DNA from: Pedobacter polysacchareus
GTDB lineage: Bacteria > Bacteroidota > Bacteroidia > Sphingobacteriales > Sphingobacteriaceae
Direction: 5' to 3'
Assembly: GCF_019802255.1 (NCBI RefSeq)
Contig: NZ_JAHYSS010000001.1
Location: 519,333 to 583,332, forward strand
DNA length: 64,000 nucleotides
The translations under genes were made by a program, and so were the position numbers. Each line of letters opens with the position of its first letter. Position 1 is the first letter of the stretch. Below the pieces are notes generated by a model. That model was given only the letters and a program-made list of their open reading frames with translations. It searched no databases and was not told the origin of the DNA. Below are positions 10,901-17,587 of the stretch, one piece after another.

Positions 10901-13835
10901 TGCTTCTGCCATTTGCCAAAGAGCCTACTCCTCCTGGAGCAGGAAGGGTAAGTGGAGCGGCAATGGCATTCTGATCACTAATTGTACCTCCATTTAAAGT
11001 TAATGCAGCGCTGCTGGAATAATCCAGCTGTGTACTGTTTTGACCGGAAGACACGGTATAACTGAAGCCTAGGGTAGTTGATCCGGTACCACCTATATAA
11101 TTTGCAGAGCCACCTGAATTTAAGGCAAGAATTGGTGTACCTGTTACAGTTACAGGCTCTGAGAAAGTAACCGAGATGGGAAGGATTGCGCCAAGACCAT
11201 GAGGTCCATCAGTTGCTGAACTACTTACTGAGGTAATCGTGGTTGGAATATTATCCACCACAACCTTACTGGAGTTAGTGGTTGTAGTAACTTGTGTACC
11301 TATATTTCCAGCCAGATCGCTAAAATTAACTGTAAATGTCATCTGGCCTTCCGGATCAGTAGCAGTTACGGTGTAGGTTGCGTTATAAATAGAACCAGAT
11401 GGGTTAGTGACTGTCGCAGGGTTTCCGTTGATGGTCACTACTGGAAGGTTGAGTACTTCGGATGCAGTCAGGGAAAGTGTCACCACATCTCCTGTTTTTG
11501 CGATTTGAGTATTGCTATTGTTCGAAGCAATGGTACGCGTCGAAATTGTAGGAGTGGTCCTATCCACATTATAGGTTTCACCACTGGTATATCCGACTAA
11601 AATGGTATTGCCTGAAGCTCCAGTGATTCCAGTACCTGAACTACTTAAGTCCAGGCGTAGGGTGCCAGTTCCATTTGTAATTCCTGTGGTAACGGTTACG
11701 GTATAAGTAGTTCCTGATCCAGTAAGGCCCGATAGGCCAGGAGCGACTAAACTGCCTGTAGAAATTATGCCGAAATCTCCTAAATCCACACCAGTTACTG
11801 CTTCAGAAAAGGTAACCGTAAAATTCACTGTATTAGCCTTAGTAAGTGCTGCGGCTCCGCCTGTTCTAACAATGCTAGCTACCGTTGGGCGAGTCCCATT
11901 CACTACCAGGTTTGAATTTGCAGCCAGGGAGCCAGCGCTGCCAGGACTTGCTAATGTTAAAGTGGCATCATTTCCTGCGGCATCTTTAAGGGTTCCTCCA
12001 TTTAAAGAAAGTGCCGTTGTGCCAGTATAGTCGAGATCAGCAGTGCTTTGACCTTCAGCGACCAGGTAATTAAAGGTTAGTGTTGATGTTCCGCTTCCGC
12101 TGGCATAAGTGGCATTCCCAGCAGGGAGGCCAACATTTAAAGCCAGTTGTGGCGTACCAGTAACAATTATGTTTTCTGTAAAAGCAATTTGTATTGGGAT
12201 CGTTGATCCTATATTATAAGTCCCATTTGTACTGCTTACGCCAGTAACCGTTGGGATGGTTGTGTCTATGATAATGTTGGAATTAGCACCTAAAGATCCT
12301 GCTGCCCCTGGTGTAGCGAGGCTGAGTGTTGCATTATTACCTGCAGCGTCTTTGAGCGTTCCTCCTGCTAAAGCAAGCGAGCTTGTTGCGGCATAGTCTA
12401 GGTCGGCGCTATTCTGATTTGCCCCAACCGTATATCGGAATGTTAAGCTGGAAGTGCCAGTTCCAGAAATGTAGCTGGCTGTTCCTGCTGTTATCGTGTT
12501 GAGGGTAAGTGTTGGCGTACCTGTTACTGTGATGGCTTCAGAGAAATTTACATTGATGTCAATGGTTTGTCCGGCGCGATAACTGCCATTTGATGTTACT
12601 CCTGTTACGGAGGAAACAGTTGGAACAATTCCATCCACAATAATATTGGAACTTCCACCAAGCGAATTCGGAGAGGAGGTTGCGGGTAAGGTTAGTATGG
12701 CGTCAAAATTGGTTGCACTTTTTATGGTTCCGGCTTGCAGGCTTAGAGCATTGGGAGCTGCATAATTGAGATCCGGACTTGTTTGTCCAGTTCCCACGGT
12801 ATAGTTAAATGTTAAGCTGCTGGTTGAGCTTCCTGAAACATAGTTAGCATAAGAAGTAGGAGTGGTATTGAGTGTTAATTGTGGTATTCCTCCCGTGGTG
12901 TTCACCGTAACATTTTCACTGAAATTGATGACGATAGGAATAATGTCTCCGATTTTCTTAATGCCGCTTGCAGTTGAAGTTACGCTGGCTACTGTTGGTC
13001 CTTCAGTAATGGTGTAAATCGGTTGTGAACCAGAAAATGCACCGCCAGAGGTTCCTGGGATAAGATCTTTTGCATTAGTCTGAGTATTCGTACTGGCCCA
13101 GTTTGCAGGTGTTTTTATGTTATTCAGCAGGTCATCTTTTGATCCTGTAAAAGTAAAATTATAAGAATTGAAATGTCTGCTTAAATCAGGCCCACCTGAA
13201 TAAGTGACCAATGTGTTATAGGCTTTTGTTCCGATCAATTGTGTTGGAAGCACAGAAGATTGGTTTGATGGGGTATTCCCAGGTAATGTCCAGCCGGTTG
13301 AAGTATCAACGCCGGGTATGGCAGGTGATGTATAATTCGTATTTAAAAATCCATAAATGAAATTAAAGCTGTTGTCTGGATTTGTGGTATAAACTAACCA
13401 GCTATCTCCGCTGATGTCACTAATAGGTCGAATACCTGCATTTGTCCAACCAATTTTAGTTACTGTTCCGTATGTGGAAGGTTGAATTACTGGGGTGGCT
13501 ACGCTATTGGTAAAGGAAATCGAAAAAACTGTGCCCTTCGGAACCATCTGACTGACGGTCCAGGTGAGGAGTCCATCTGAGCTGCTTGCTCCAAAGACAG
13601 TTCCGTTGTAGGTGTAATCGGTAATTTTGATGATGGTTCCGGAAGGAATATCCACCAGAGCAACCAAAGCGATTGTTCCTGTGAAAGGTGTTACAGGAGC
13701 TGGTCGGGTATCGCCGTTCACACCAACAATGGCGATATCGCCAGGTGTCAATTGTGCATGACTTGTTTTTGCTGAAAGGCAGCAAAAACAAATGATCATA
13801 AATATGAGCGCGTTAAGGAAATTTATTTTTTTCAT
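4923..13835 (-). CDS. Giant T9SS type B adhesin with Ig-like, MBG and cadherin-like repeats
   Basis: 2970 residues. Signal peptide 1-27 (cleavage after SHA, before QLTP). Residues about 28-270 form an N-terminal domain I cannot name. About 272-1410 are ten Ig-like units of three subtypes: four with VTGTPxLxLN and a GQxxxDLDY motif, two with TFSEAVTGVDxxDF, four with LAKPGDxVTLxFTASE. An FN3-like domain (to about 1497) and another Ig-like domain follow. About 1582-2585 are 13 MBG units (KxYGxxDP...GxLxRxxGENxxxY), then a cadherin-like domain to about 2690, Ig/PKD-like domains, and about 2882-2970 a CHU_C sorting domain (ILTPNGDGYNDKW, YDNSWDG, EGTYYYVIDFG). Expected to be exported by Sec, then T9SS, and anchored on the cell surface, working with the PorP-like protein encoded next. 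MBG units 8-10 are nearly identical, a sign of recent duplication. Confidence 0.93.
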   Translation of the reverse strand: MKKINFLNALIFMIICFCCLSAKTSHAQLTPGDIAIVGVNGDTRPAPVTPFTGTIALVALVDIPSGTIIKITDYTYNGTVFGASSSDGLLTWTVSQMVPKGTVFSISFTNSVATPVIQPSTYGTVTKIGWTNAGIRPISDISGDSWLVYTTNPDNSFNFIYGFLNTNYTSPAIPGVDTSTGWTLPGNTPSNQSSVLPTQLIGTKAYNTLVTYSGGPDLSRHFNSYNFTFTGSKDDLLNNIKTPANWASTNTQTNAKDLIPGTSGGAFSGSQPIYTITEGPTVASVTSTASGIKKIGDIIPIVINFSENVTVNTTGGIPQLTLNTTPTSYANYVSGSSTSSLTFNYTVGTGQTSPDLNYAAPNALSLQAGTIKSATNFDAILTLPATSSPNSLGGSSNIIVDGIVPTVSSVTGVTSNGSYRAGQTIDINVNFSEAITVTGTPTLTLNTITAGTASYISGTGTSSLTFRYTVGANQNSADLDYAATSSLALAGGTLKDAAGNNATLSLATPGAAGSLGANSNIIIDTTIPTVTGVSSTNGTYNIGSTIPIQIAFTENIIVTGTPQLALNVGLPAGNATYASGSGTSTLTFNYLVAEGQSTADLDYTGTTALSLNGGTLKDAAGNDATLTLASPGSAGSLAANSNLVVNGTRPTVASIVRTGGAAALTKANTVNFTVTFSEAVTGVDLGDFGIISTGSLVAPGLSGLTGSGTTYTVTVTTGITNGTGTLRLDLSSSGTGITGASGNTILVGYTSGETYNVDRTTPTISTRTIASNNSNTQIAKTGDVVTLSLTASEVLNLPVVTINGNPATVTNPSGSIYNATYTVTATDPEGQMTFTVNFSDLAGNIGTQVTTTTNSSKVVVDNIPTTITSVSSSATDGPHGLGAILPISVTFSEPVTVTGTPILALNSGGSANYIGGTGSTTLGFSYTVSSGQNSTQLDYSSSAALTLNGGTISDQNAIAAPLTLPAPGGVGSLANGRSIVVNGRTPTALSINRKTPTTQSTNASSVEYEITFSESVTGVDVSDFQMVPGSAAGTAISSVVGSGATYTITLTTGVNNGPFAINLRNSGTGIANLVSNPILTGFGPSQIYTIDRTSPTINTATIQSNHAGSGALAKPGDIITLNFTASEVINTPVVTISGNSATVQNTTGNTWVATYTMLSTDNDGVIPFNISYSDIAGNAGTARTTTSNASAVTYDKTPPTLSAVTIVSDNITNPAIAKPGDVVTLRFTASETVLTPVVVIAGATLTVLPTASPNSYMAFYTIDSSLPEGEIPFTINFRDQVGNMGTTVTTVTTGSMVTLDKTVPTISNVSISSNNPNPALAKPNDQVTLTFTASEAIQAGVLIDGLAATSLSNVGNVYTATKILTTANTEGLVSFSIGFTDLAGNAGVSLSTTNDASTVTFDKTLPVAPNFLGVTPGDKENNVLWFLNADYAKYELIGGTPLALGNNVLTTVLAANATNPMSFTHTGLTNLTTYYYALRVTDAAGNVNTSYTATGTPLNAQTITFDQPAAAEYGSSFTINATSSSGLPVTFTSNEPALATISGNTVTVVGVNNLQSVSIIATQAGNGTYSYAPPVIRLLQIKPKPVTVTATAQTKVFGDLDPAIAAPIISPALVGTDVSTGTLKRVVGENAGNYEIQQNTFSLDQYKYAITYAPADFTISKKPVTITPQLAYAKTYGQADPSFAYNFTPLVSPDVITGDLARVAGENVGTYNFDLGTLSAGANYNLVLSPLPQFTINKSVITVTPITASIQYGDAEPVINYNHTPALKTGDVFTGALARVAGNTPNNYLITQGTLALSNNYTLNFSPTPVNFVVLKKDISITPTAGQSKIYGDADGTINYTASPALLNGDTFSGALNRAPGTAVNNYLIGLGTLTTSNPQNYNLQLGTENYAITKKAIQVTATAVSQVYGDADPVSLPYTLSAPLPNGDVFSGKLDRTAGTDVGTYPINLGNLALSTVNYDLSFVPANLSITPKEITITAVSGTKTYGDADPIFGYTGSSALVSGNSYSGKLGRAAGENVGSYALSLGDLTVNNNYTLTLNPGATLQINKKDIDVLADAKSKIYGGTDPELTYTSNPALVSGDTFTGALSRAPGENVNTYVIGKGNLALSSNYNLNYTPANFNIGLQTINVTAIAKNKVYGEADPALEYSFTPALESGDAFTGALSRAPGENVNTYVIGKGDLALSSNYTLNYTPANLTIGLKTIEVTAKAKSKVYGEADPALDYDFSPALKSGDTFTGALSRAPGENVNTYVIGKGDLALNANYTLNYTPANLTIGLKTINVTAKAKNKVYGESDPALDYDFSPALRLGDTFTGALSRAAGEAVNTYVIGKGNLALNSNYILNYTPANLTIGKKTINVTAQAKTKVYGQADPAFDYDVVPALQTGDLISGALSRTAGTHVGNYEIGQGNLSLNANYTLAYTPANLSITAKPIAIQINSNSKTYGASDPQLSYTAPPLESGDVVTGTPTRAPGENKGNYVISKGSLALSTDYIPTYNEGVFSINPAPLTITADAQTKFVGTANPTFTGTYTGFVNGDDVSALTNKGTFTSVATINSPIGTYPIVPSGAVGSNYVITNVNGVLTVKAGAPTNVLLAATTLYENQAAGAKAGTLSSTADDPNATFTYSLVSGTGDTDNAVFRIAGDQLLTAASLDYENKKVYSVKVRSTTQHGFSLDKTFSINLSDVNEIPTLDAIASKTICYTTTGQTIDLTGISAGPESGQNTTVTASGSNAALLQSLTITPGSGGKAILSYRVKAGASGTSTITVTVKDDGGTDNGGVDTYSRTFVLTVNPLPVIAINANIGSNNNNSSTDVSKGETVVLTASGGSTYVWAVHNSIISGQTSANLMVRPRETTTYTVTVTNASGCSEQKSFTVNVLDDLVKIKATNILTPNGDGYNDKWIIENIDFYPNNEVKIFDKAGRMVYGKRSYDNSWDGMLNGMPLAEGTYYYVIDFGKDRPKFKGFITIVREN
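6770..7700 (-). repeat. In-frame 228-bp tandem repeats encoding MBG units
   Basis: The equivalent GCAGG landmark recurs at 6793, 7021, 7249 and 7477, an exact 228-bp (76-codon) period. The corresponding protein units (KVYGEADPAL, GDTFTGALSRAPGENVNTYV, GKGDLALSSNYTLNYTPAN) are close to identical for three units, whereas the flanking MBG units share only the motif skeleton. The array preserves the reading frame, so unequal recombination could change adhesin length without disrupting the gene. Confidence 0.85.
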
Positions 13836-13868
13836 AAGATTGAGAGCGTTAATTCAAAAAATTAGAAT

Positions 13869-14435
13869 TTAGTTTCTGCTTGGGAAGCCACCTTCAGTAC
13901 ATATAACATAGTTGATCGCAAGTGTTGGCTGTGCAATTGATATGGGTACACTACCTCCGGTTAGTCCAACAGTTGTGGCTACAGTACCTCCGCCAAGAGG
14001 AATAGTTGGTACATTAGTCGTGTACCCTAAGATTGGCGTTGCATTTCCATCAATAATTGCGGCTAAAGCGTTACCCGCAGTTGGTACAGGCACATCTGCT
14101 TCTTGATCACTCACTTTCAAAGTTAGTGTTGAAGCAGCAAGATGGTTGTGTGAAGGCATGTTGTTGATGGTAATCGTAGCAGTCTCTGAACCTATCTTCT
14201 CCCCAAGTATGTGGTTAGTAGGTAAACCTGTCCCTTGACCTGTTCCAATCATCGCTCGGCCTCTAAGGTCTGGAAGACCAAAAGTATTTTGTCCGTCTCC
14301 ACCATAAGTAGTGCCTAACAGCGCATAAAGGGCTGAGTTTTGTTGAATAGAGATCAATTGGCCATTGCAGCCCAGGTAACCTCTTGGTACAAAAGTCCCA
14401 GCAAAAGCTTTGATCATTCCTAGATATTCATCCAT
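13869..14435 (-). CDS. Phage tail-collar domain protein, MdpB-type
   Basis: 188 residues. The N-terminal half reads IKAFAGTFVPRGYLGCNGQ, then LLGTTYGGDGQNTFGLPDLRGR and GTGQGTG, the signature of the tail-collar domain found in phage tail fibres and in the bacterial microcystin-dependent protein (MdpB) group. NNMPSHNH follows. The rest is a Gly/Thr/Val-rich domain ending in AINYVICTEGGFPSRN. There is no signal peptide, as usual in MdpB proteins. It is not accompanied by phage genes: the next gene, 33 bp on, is the giant adhesin. Function of the group is unknown; a surface or extracellular binding protein is the common guess. It is a reasonable candidate substrate of the downstream cytoplasmic oxygenases and sulfotransferase. 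Confidence 0.85.
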   Translation of the reverse strand: MDEYLGMIKAFAGTFVPRGYLGCNGQLISIQQNSALYALLGTTYGGDGQNTFGLPDLRGRAMIGTGQGTGLPTNHILGEKIGSETATITINNMPSHNHLAASTLTLKVSDQEADVPVPTAGNALAAIIDGNATPILGYTTNVPTIPLGGGTVATTVGLTGGSVPISIAQPTLAINYVICTEGGFPSRN

Positions 14436-14448
14436 AATAAATTGTGTT

Positions 14449-14640
14449 TTATGTTAATAATTGTTTGATTTGAGCAGCGAAATTGTCTTCGAGGTTTGAG
14501 CCATAGCGATAATGGACGCCTGCGAAAGCATAATCAATAAATTTTAAACGAAGGTGTTGGGTGTTGTTGAACTCAGAAAAAACGAAATTAAAAATTTCAT
14601 CTTTTACTAAGATACCTTTAATAGAAAGGAAAATGTCCAT
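14449..14640 (-). CDS. Small hypothetical protein at head of the adhesin operon
   Basis: 63 residues, 13 bp upstream of the tail-collar gene on the same strand. It is rich in aromatic residues (FNFVFSEF, YAFAGVHYRYG) and has no signal peptide, TM segment or motif I recognise. A TAnnTTTG promoter motif lies 42 bp upstream of its ATG, so it would be the first gene of the transcript. It could be a real small protein or a remnant of a longer one; nothing in the sequence decides between them. Confidence 0.45.
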   Translation of the reverse strand: MDIFLSIKGILVKDEIFNFVFSEFNNTQHLRLKFIDYAFAGVHYRYGSNLEDNFAAQIKQLLT

Positions 14641-14681
14641 TGAACAATTAGGGTTGAGGCGTTAATTATCAATACTTTAAA

Positions 14682-14689
14682 CAAAGCTA
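14682..14689 (-). promoter_or_regulatory. Candidate Bacteroidota promoter (-7 element) for the collar/adhesin operon
   Basis: On the minus strand the sequence reads TAGCTTTG, a match to the Bacteroidota sigma-ABfr -7 consensus TAnnTTTG. It is about 40 bp upstream of the small hypothetical gene, in an AT-rich stretch. I find no TTG at the expected -33 spacing, so this is a half-supported promoter. Confidence 0.4.
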
Positions 14690-14876
14690 TATAAAAAAAA
14701 TCATGCTACGTTTAATTTTTTAAATTTATACGATTAGTTGTTGTGTTATAGCTATTTGTGATAAAAGAAGGTTATTTTATGATTTATTTTATAAATTATA
14801 TAAAATTTTGATCATAATAATTCAATTCGATCTTTTTGGGAAAAATCGGTTGGAGACTAAAAAACGGATTTTTAAA

Positions 14877-14909
14877 CGAAATTGGCTTCAATTCGCTGGC
14901 TTTCCCAGC
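14877..14909 (-). terminator. Weak stem-loops after the LCP gene
   Basis: Immediately downstream of the LCP stop codon lie two small stem-loops: GCTGG/CCAGC at 14895-14909 and CGAAATTG/CAATTCG at 14877-14895. In the minus-strand direction they are followed by T-rich sequence (TTTCGTTT, then TTTTTT). Together they could end the LCP transcript before the adhesin operon promoter, but neither stem is strong. Confidence 0.35.
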
Positions 14910-14916
14910 CTGCTCG

Positions 14917-15933
14917 CTACCGCTTCGTTTTTACAGGGTTTGTGGAACCATATATAAATTGATGTATTGAATTTGTAGTTGTTTTTAAGTCGGTGGTTAA
15001 ATACCAAATGTTATCAATTCTTTTTCCAACGCTTTCTTTGTCCAGTGGAAATCTGGCCTGTTCTATCGTTTTATTTTTAGAATTTAAAATACTTCCGGCA
15101 AAGCTGAAAAGTGTGAAATTGTTCATGCTTGTTTCCAGGTTAGGGAGCACATCTGTGGCAAAAACGGGAAAAATTTCCTTACCTTTTAATTTCAATTGAT
15201 TGAAAATTGCGATGAGTACGCTTCGCTGACGCTCCGTTCTCTGGGCGTCACCATGGCCAACGGCCCTGATCCGGGTATAGGCAACGGCTTGTTTTCCGCT
15301 CAGTAATTGTAAGCCCGCCTGGGTCAATGGTATTGCTGGGATCTTATCATAAATTGATAACTCATTCAAGTAGTTATTCAGGTAAGGAAGCTCTTCGGTT
15401 TTCACTGGAATCTGCACCCCGCCTAAAGCATCTACAATCTTTGCGGCACCATAAAAATCAACATTAATATAGTCCCTGATATTCAGGTTGAAATTCTGAT
15501 TGAGTGTTTTTATCGCCAGCTGCGGTCCACCAATGGCGAAGGCCGCATTCAGCTTATTCATGCCTGTACCCTCGATATTCACATAAGTATCCCTCATAAT
15601 GGACAACATTTTGAGCTTTCCGCTGAGCTGGTCAATGCTGATCACCATCACCACATCAGAGTTTCCAGCCTCGGCTTCCGTCCGCCGGTCTACCGCAAAT
15701 AAGGCAATATTGATGGGCGGATTCTGCTGGCTTTTCTGCTTGGCGATGGCCTTCGCAGAAATTCCCAATGCAGCATCAGAACGGTTCAGCTGCACTACTT
15801 TTTTTGCAGCCGGAGGAACCATAAAGTCGACCCGATTGGCCGTACTGTCTTGTGCTTTCAGCTGGAAAAATCCGAAGCCGATACACAGGATCGATAAGAC
15901 GAATGTTTTCATTTTTCCTTTGATTGTCTTCAT
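14917..15933 (-). CDS. LytR-CpsA-Psr (LCP) family protein
   Basis: 338 residues. N-terminal signal sequence (MKTFVLSILCIGFGFFQLKAQ from residue 8; ATG 15912 is an alternative start). The LCP core is clear: INIALFAVDRR, a DVVMVISID strand, SIMRDTYVNI with the conserved Arg/Asp, a DALGGVQIPV segment, and YTRIRAVGHGDAQRTERQR with the phosphate-binding arginines. In Gram-positive bacteria LCP enzymes move undecaprenyl-pyrophosphate-linked glycopolymers onto peptidoglycan; in Bacteroidota the acceptor is not established. It is divergent from a TviB-like nucleotide-sugar dehydrogenase (118 bp apart), which supports a role in surface-polymer attachment. Confidence 0.85.
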   Translation of the reverse strand: MKTIKGKMKTFVLSILCIGFGFFQLKAQDSTANRVDFMVPPAAKKVVQLNRSDAALGISAKAIAKQKSQQNPPINIALFAVDRRTEAEAGNSDVVMVISIDQLSGKLKMLSIMRDTYVNIEGTGMNKLNAAFAIGGPQLAIKTLNQNFNLNIRDYINVDFYGAAKIVDALGGVQIPVKTEELPYLNNYLNELSIYDKIPAIPLTQAGLQLLSGKQAVAYTRIRAVGHGDAQRTERQRSVLIAIFNQLKLKGKEIFPVFATDVLPNLETSMNNFTLFSFAGSILNSKNKTIEQARFPLDKESVGKRIDNIWYLTTDLKTTTNSIHQFIYGSTNPVKTKR

Positions 15934-15936
15934 TAC

Positions 15937-15960
15937 CGGTTACTAATAATTCAATAACCG
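15937..15960. promoter_or_regulatory. Inverted repeat in the LCP/tviB divergent intergenic region
   Basis: CGGTTA at 15937-15942 and TAACCG at 15955-15960 form a perfect 6-bp inverted repeat with a 12-bp AT-rich spacer. It sits just upstream of the LCP start in a 118-bp region that must hold two divergent promoters. An operator is possible; there is no further support. Confidence 0.3.
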
Positions 15961-16051
15961 TACCTACGAACAATTAAAATTCTTTCTACCTTTAAAACGT
16001 TCTTGAAATTTCGGTTACAAGAGCGGGAACCGGAGCTAAAGGAAAAGAAAA

Positions 16052-17341
16052 ATGAATATGGACAAAGCGTATAAAATTGCAATTATAGGTTTAGGGTATG
16101 TGGGATTGCCGCTCGCTATTGAATTCGCAAAAAAGTATAAAGTACTCGGTTTCGATATTGACGAAGTCAGGATTCAAGAACTTTCTGCTGGGGAAGACCG
16201 CACCAGAGAGGCAGACCTGGAAGCGCTGAAGACCGTTCTCCATACCGATGACCGCCCAACTGGATTACAGTTTTCTGCAGCAACAGCAGATTTAGAGCAA
16301 TGCCAGATTTATATTGTAACTGTTCCTACGCCCATTAACCGTTTTAAAGCGCCGGATTTACAGCCCTTGCTGAAAGCCTCTGCCATGATCGGCTCAGTTT
16401 TAAAAAATGGAGACATTGTAATTTATGAGTCTACCGTTTATCCCGGATGTACGGAAGAAGATTGTGTCCCTGTGCTGGAGCAATACTCCGGACTGACGTT
16501 CAATGAAGGCTTTTTCTGCGGCTACTCTCCGGAAAGGATCAATCCCGGCGACCGCATCAATACTTTAACCAAGATAAAAAAGGTGACTTCTGGATCTACA
16601 CCAGAAATTGCCGAGCAAATAGATCAGTTATATGGGCAGATCATCACTGCCGGTACGCATAAAGCACCAAGTATAAAAGTTGCTGAAGCGTCAAAAGCCA
16701 TAGAAAATGCACAGCGGGATGTCAACATTTCTTTTGTCAATGAACTGGCCTTGATTTTTGACCGTATCGGCATCGATACCACAGATGTGATCGAGGCTGC
16801 GGGTACAAAATGGAACTTCCTGAAGTATAAACCCGGATTGGTAGGTGGCCATTGTATTGGGGTAGATCCCTATTACCTGGCCCATAAAGCAGAATCATTA
16901 GGCTACCATCCGCAAGTCATCCTGTCGGGAAGAAGGGTAAACGACAATATGGGCATGTTTGTGGCCAATAAAGTAGTCAAACTGATGATCGCCAAAGGCT
17001 ATCCGGTAAAAGGAGAAAAGGTATTGATCCTCGGTTTTGCATTTAAAGAGAATTGTCCGGATGTCAGAAATACAAGAGTCATAGATATTTACCAGGAATT
17101 GCAGCAGTTTGGAATGGAGATAAATGTATATGATCCATGGGCAGATCCTGAGCTGGTGAAACAGGAATATGGTTTTCAGCTCGATAGAACCTTAATAGAT
17201 AAAAACTATAAGGCAATTATTGTGGCGGTTTCGCATCAGGAATTTTTGACTTTCGACTACGGAAAATACCAGGATGAAGGGGCAATTATTTTTGATACTA
17301 AATCATTTATTGACCGCAAATTTACTGATGCGCGACTTTAA
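16052..17341 (+). CDS. tviB: UDP-HexNAc 6-dehydrogenase, TviB/WbpO-like
   Basis: 429 residues. The N-terminal Rossmann motif GLGYVGLPLA and the catalytic segment GGHCIGVDPYYL with the active cysteine place it in the UDP-glucose/GDP-mannose dehydrogenase superfamily. Long stretches (VPTPIN, YESTVYPGCTEEDCVPVL, YSPERINPGD, AGTKWNFL, ILGFAFKENCPD) are those of the TviB/WbpO branch, which oxidises UDP-GlcNAc or UDP-GalNAc to the uronic acid with NAD. It stands alone on the plus strand, divergent from the LCP gene and 15 kb from the main polysaccharide locus. A second dehydrogenase of a different branch lies at the right end of the window. Confidence 0.88.
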   Translation: MNMDKAYKIAIIGLGYVGLPLAIEFAKKYKVLGFDIDEVRIQELSAGEDRTREADLEALKTVLHTDDRPTGLQFSAATADLEQCQIYIVTVPTPINRFKAPDLQPLLKASAMIGSVLKNGDIVIYESTVYPGCTEEDCVPVLEQYSGLTFNEGFFCGYSPERINPGDRINTLTKIKKVTSGSTPEIAEQIDQLYGQIITAGTHKAPSIKVAEASKAIENAQRDVNISFVNELALIFDRIGIDTTDVIEAAGTKWNFLKYKPGLVGGHCIGVDPYYLAHKAESLGYHPQVILSGRRVNDNMGMFVANKVVKLMIAKGYPVKGEKVLILGFAFKENCPDVRNTRVIDIYQELQQFGMEINVYDPWADPELVKQEYGFQLDRTLIDKNYKAIIVAVSHQEFLTFDYGKYQDEGAIIFDTKSFIDRKFTDARL

Positions 17342-17587
17342 CAAAAAACAAAAGAACAATTCTTATATTGTGGCACGTTTTTAGTTAACTAGTAAAAAAA
17401 TATAATATTCTTAGATGTTTTACGATGCGCTCTGCCCGTTTTTCTTTTCGAAAAGCGTTTCTTCAAGTTCATTAATCAGGGGATCCTACTCAGGTACTCA
17501 GGATAAAGAAATCAATTTTTTTACTATTGCTTATACTAAATATTGCTGTATTTTTATGGCTCAATTAAAATCCGTGGGGGAAAATTA

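Noticed and set aside
9571-12030. Plus-strand open frames opposite the adhesin (9571-9825, 11292-11600, 11767-12030)
   Set aside because: Antisense to repetitive Thr/Gly/Val-rich coding sequence, which often leaves the opposite strand open.
13869-14435. Prophage tail gene
   Set aside because: Collar domain is real, but neighbours are a T9SS adhesin and an LCP gene; no phage structural or replication genes are present, and MdpB-type collar proteins occur outside phages.
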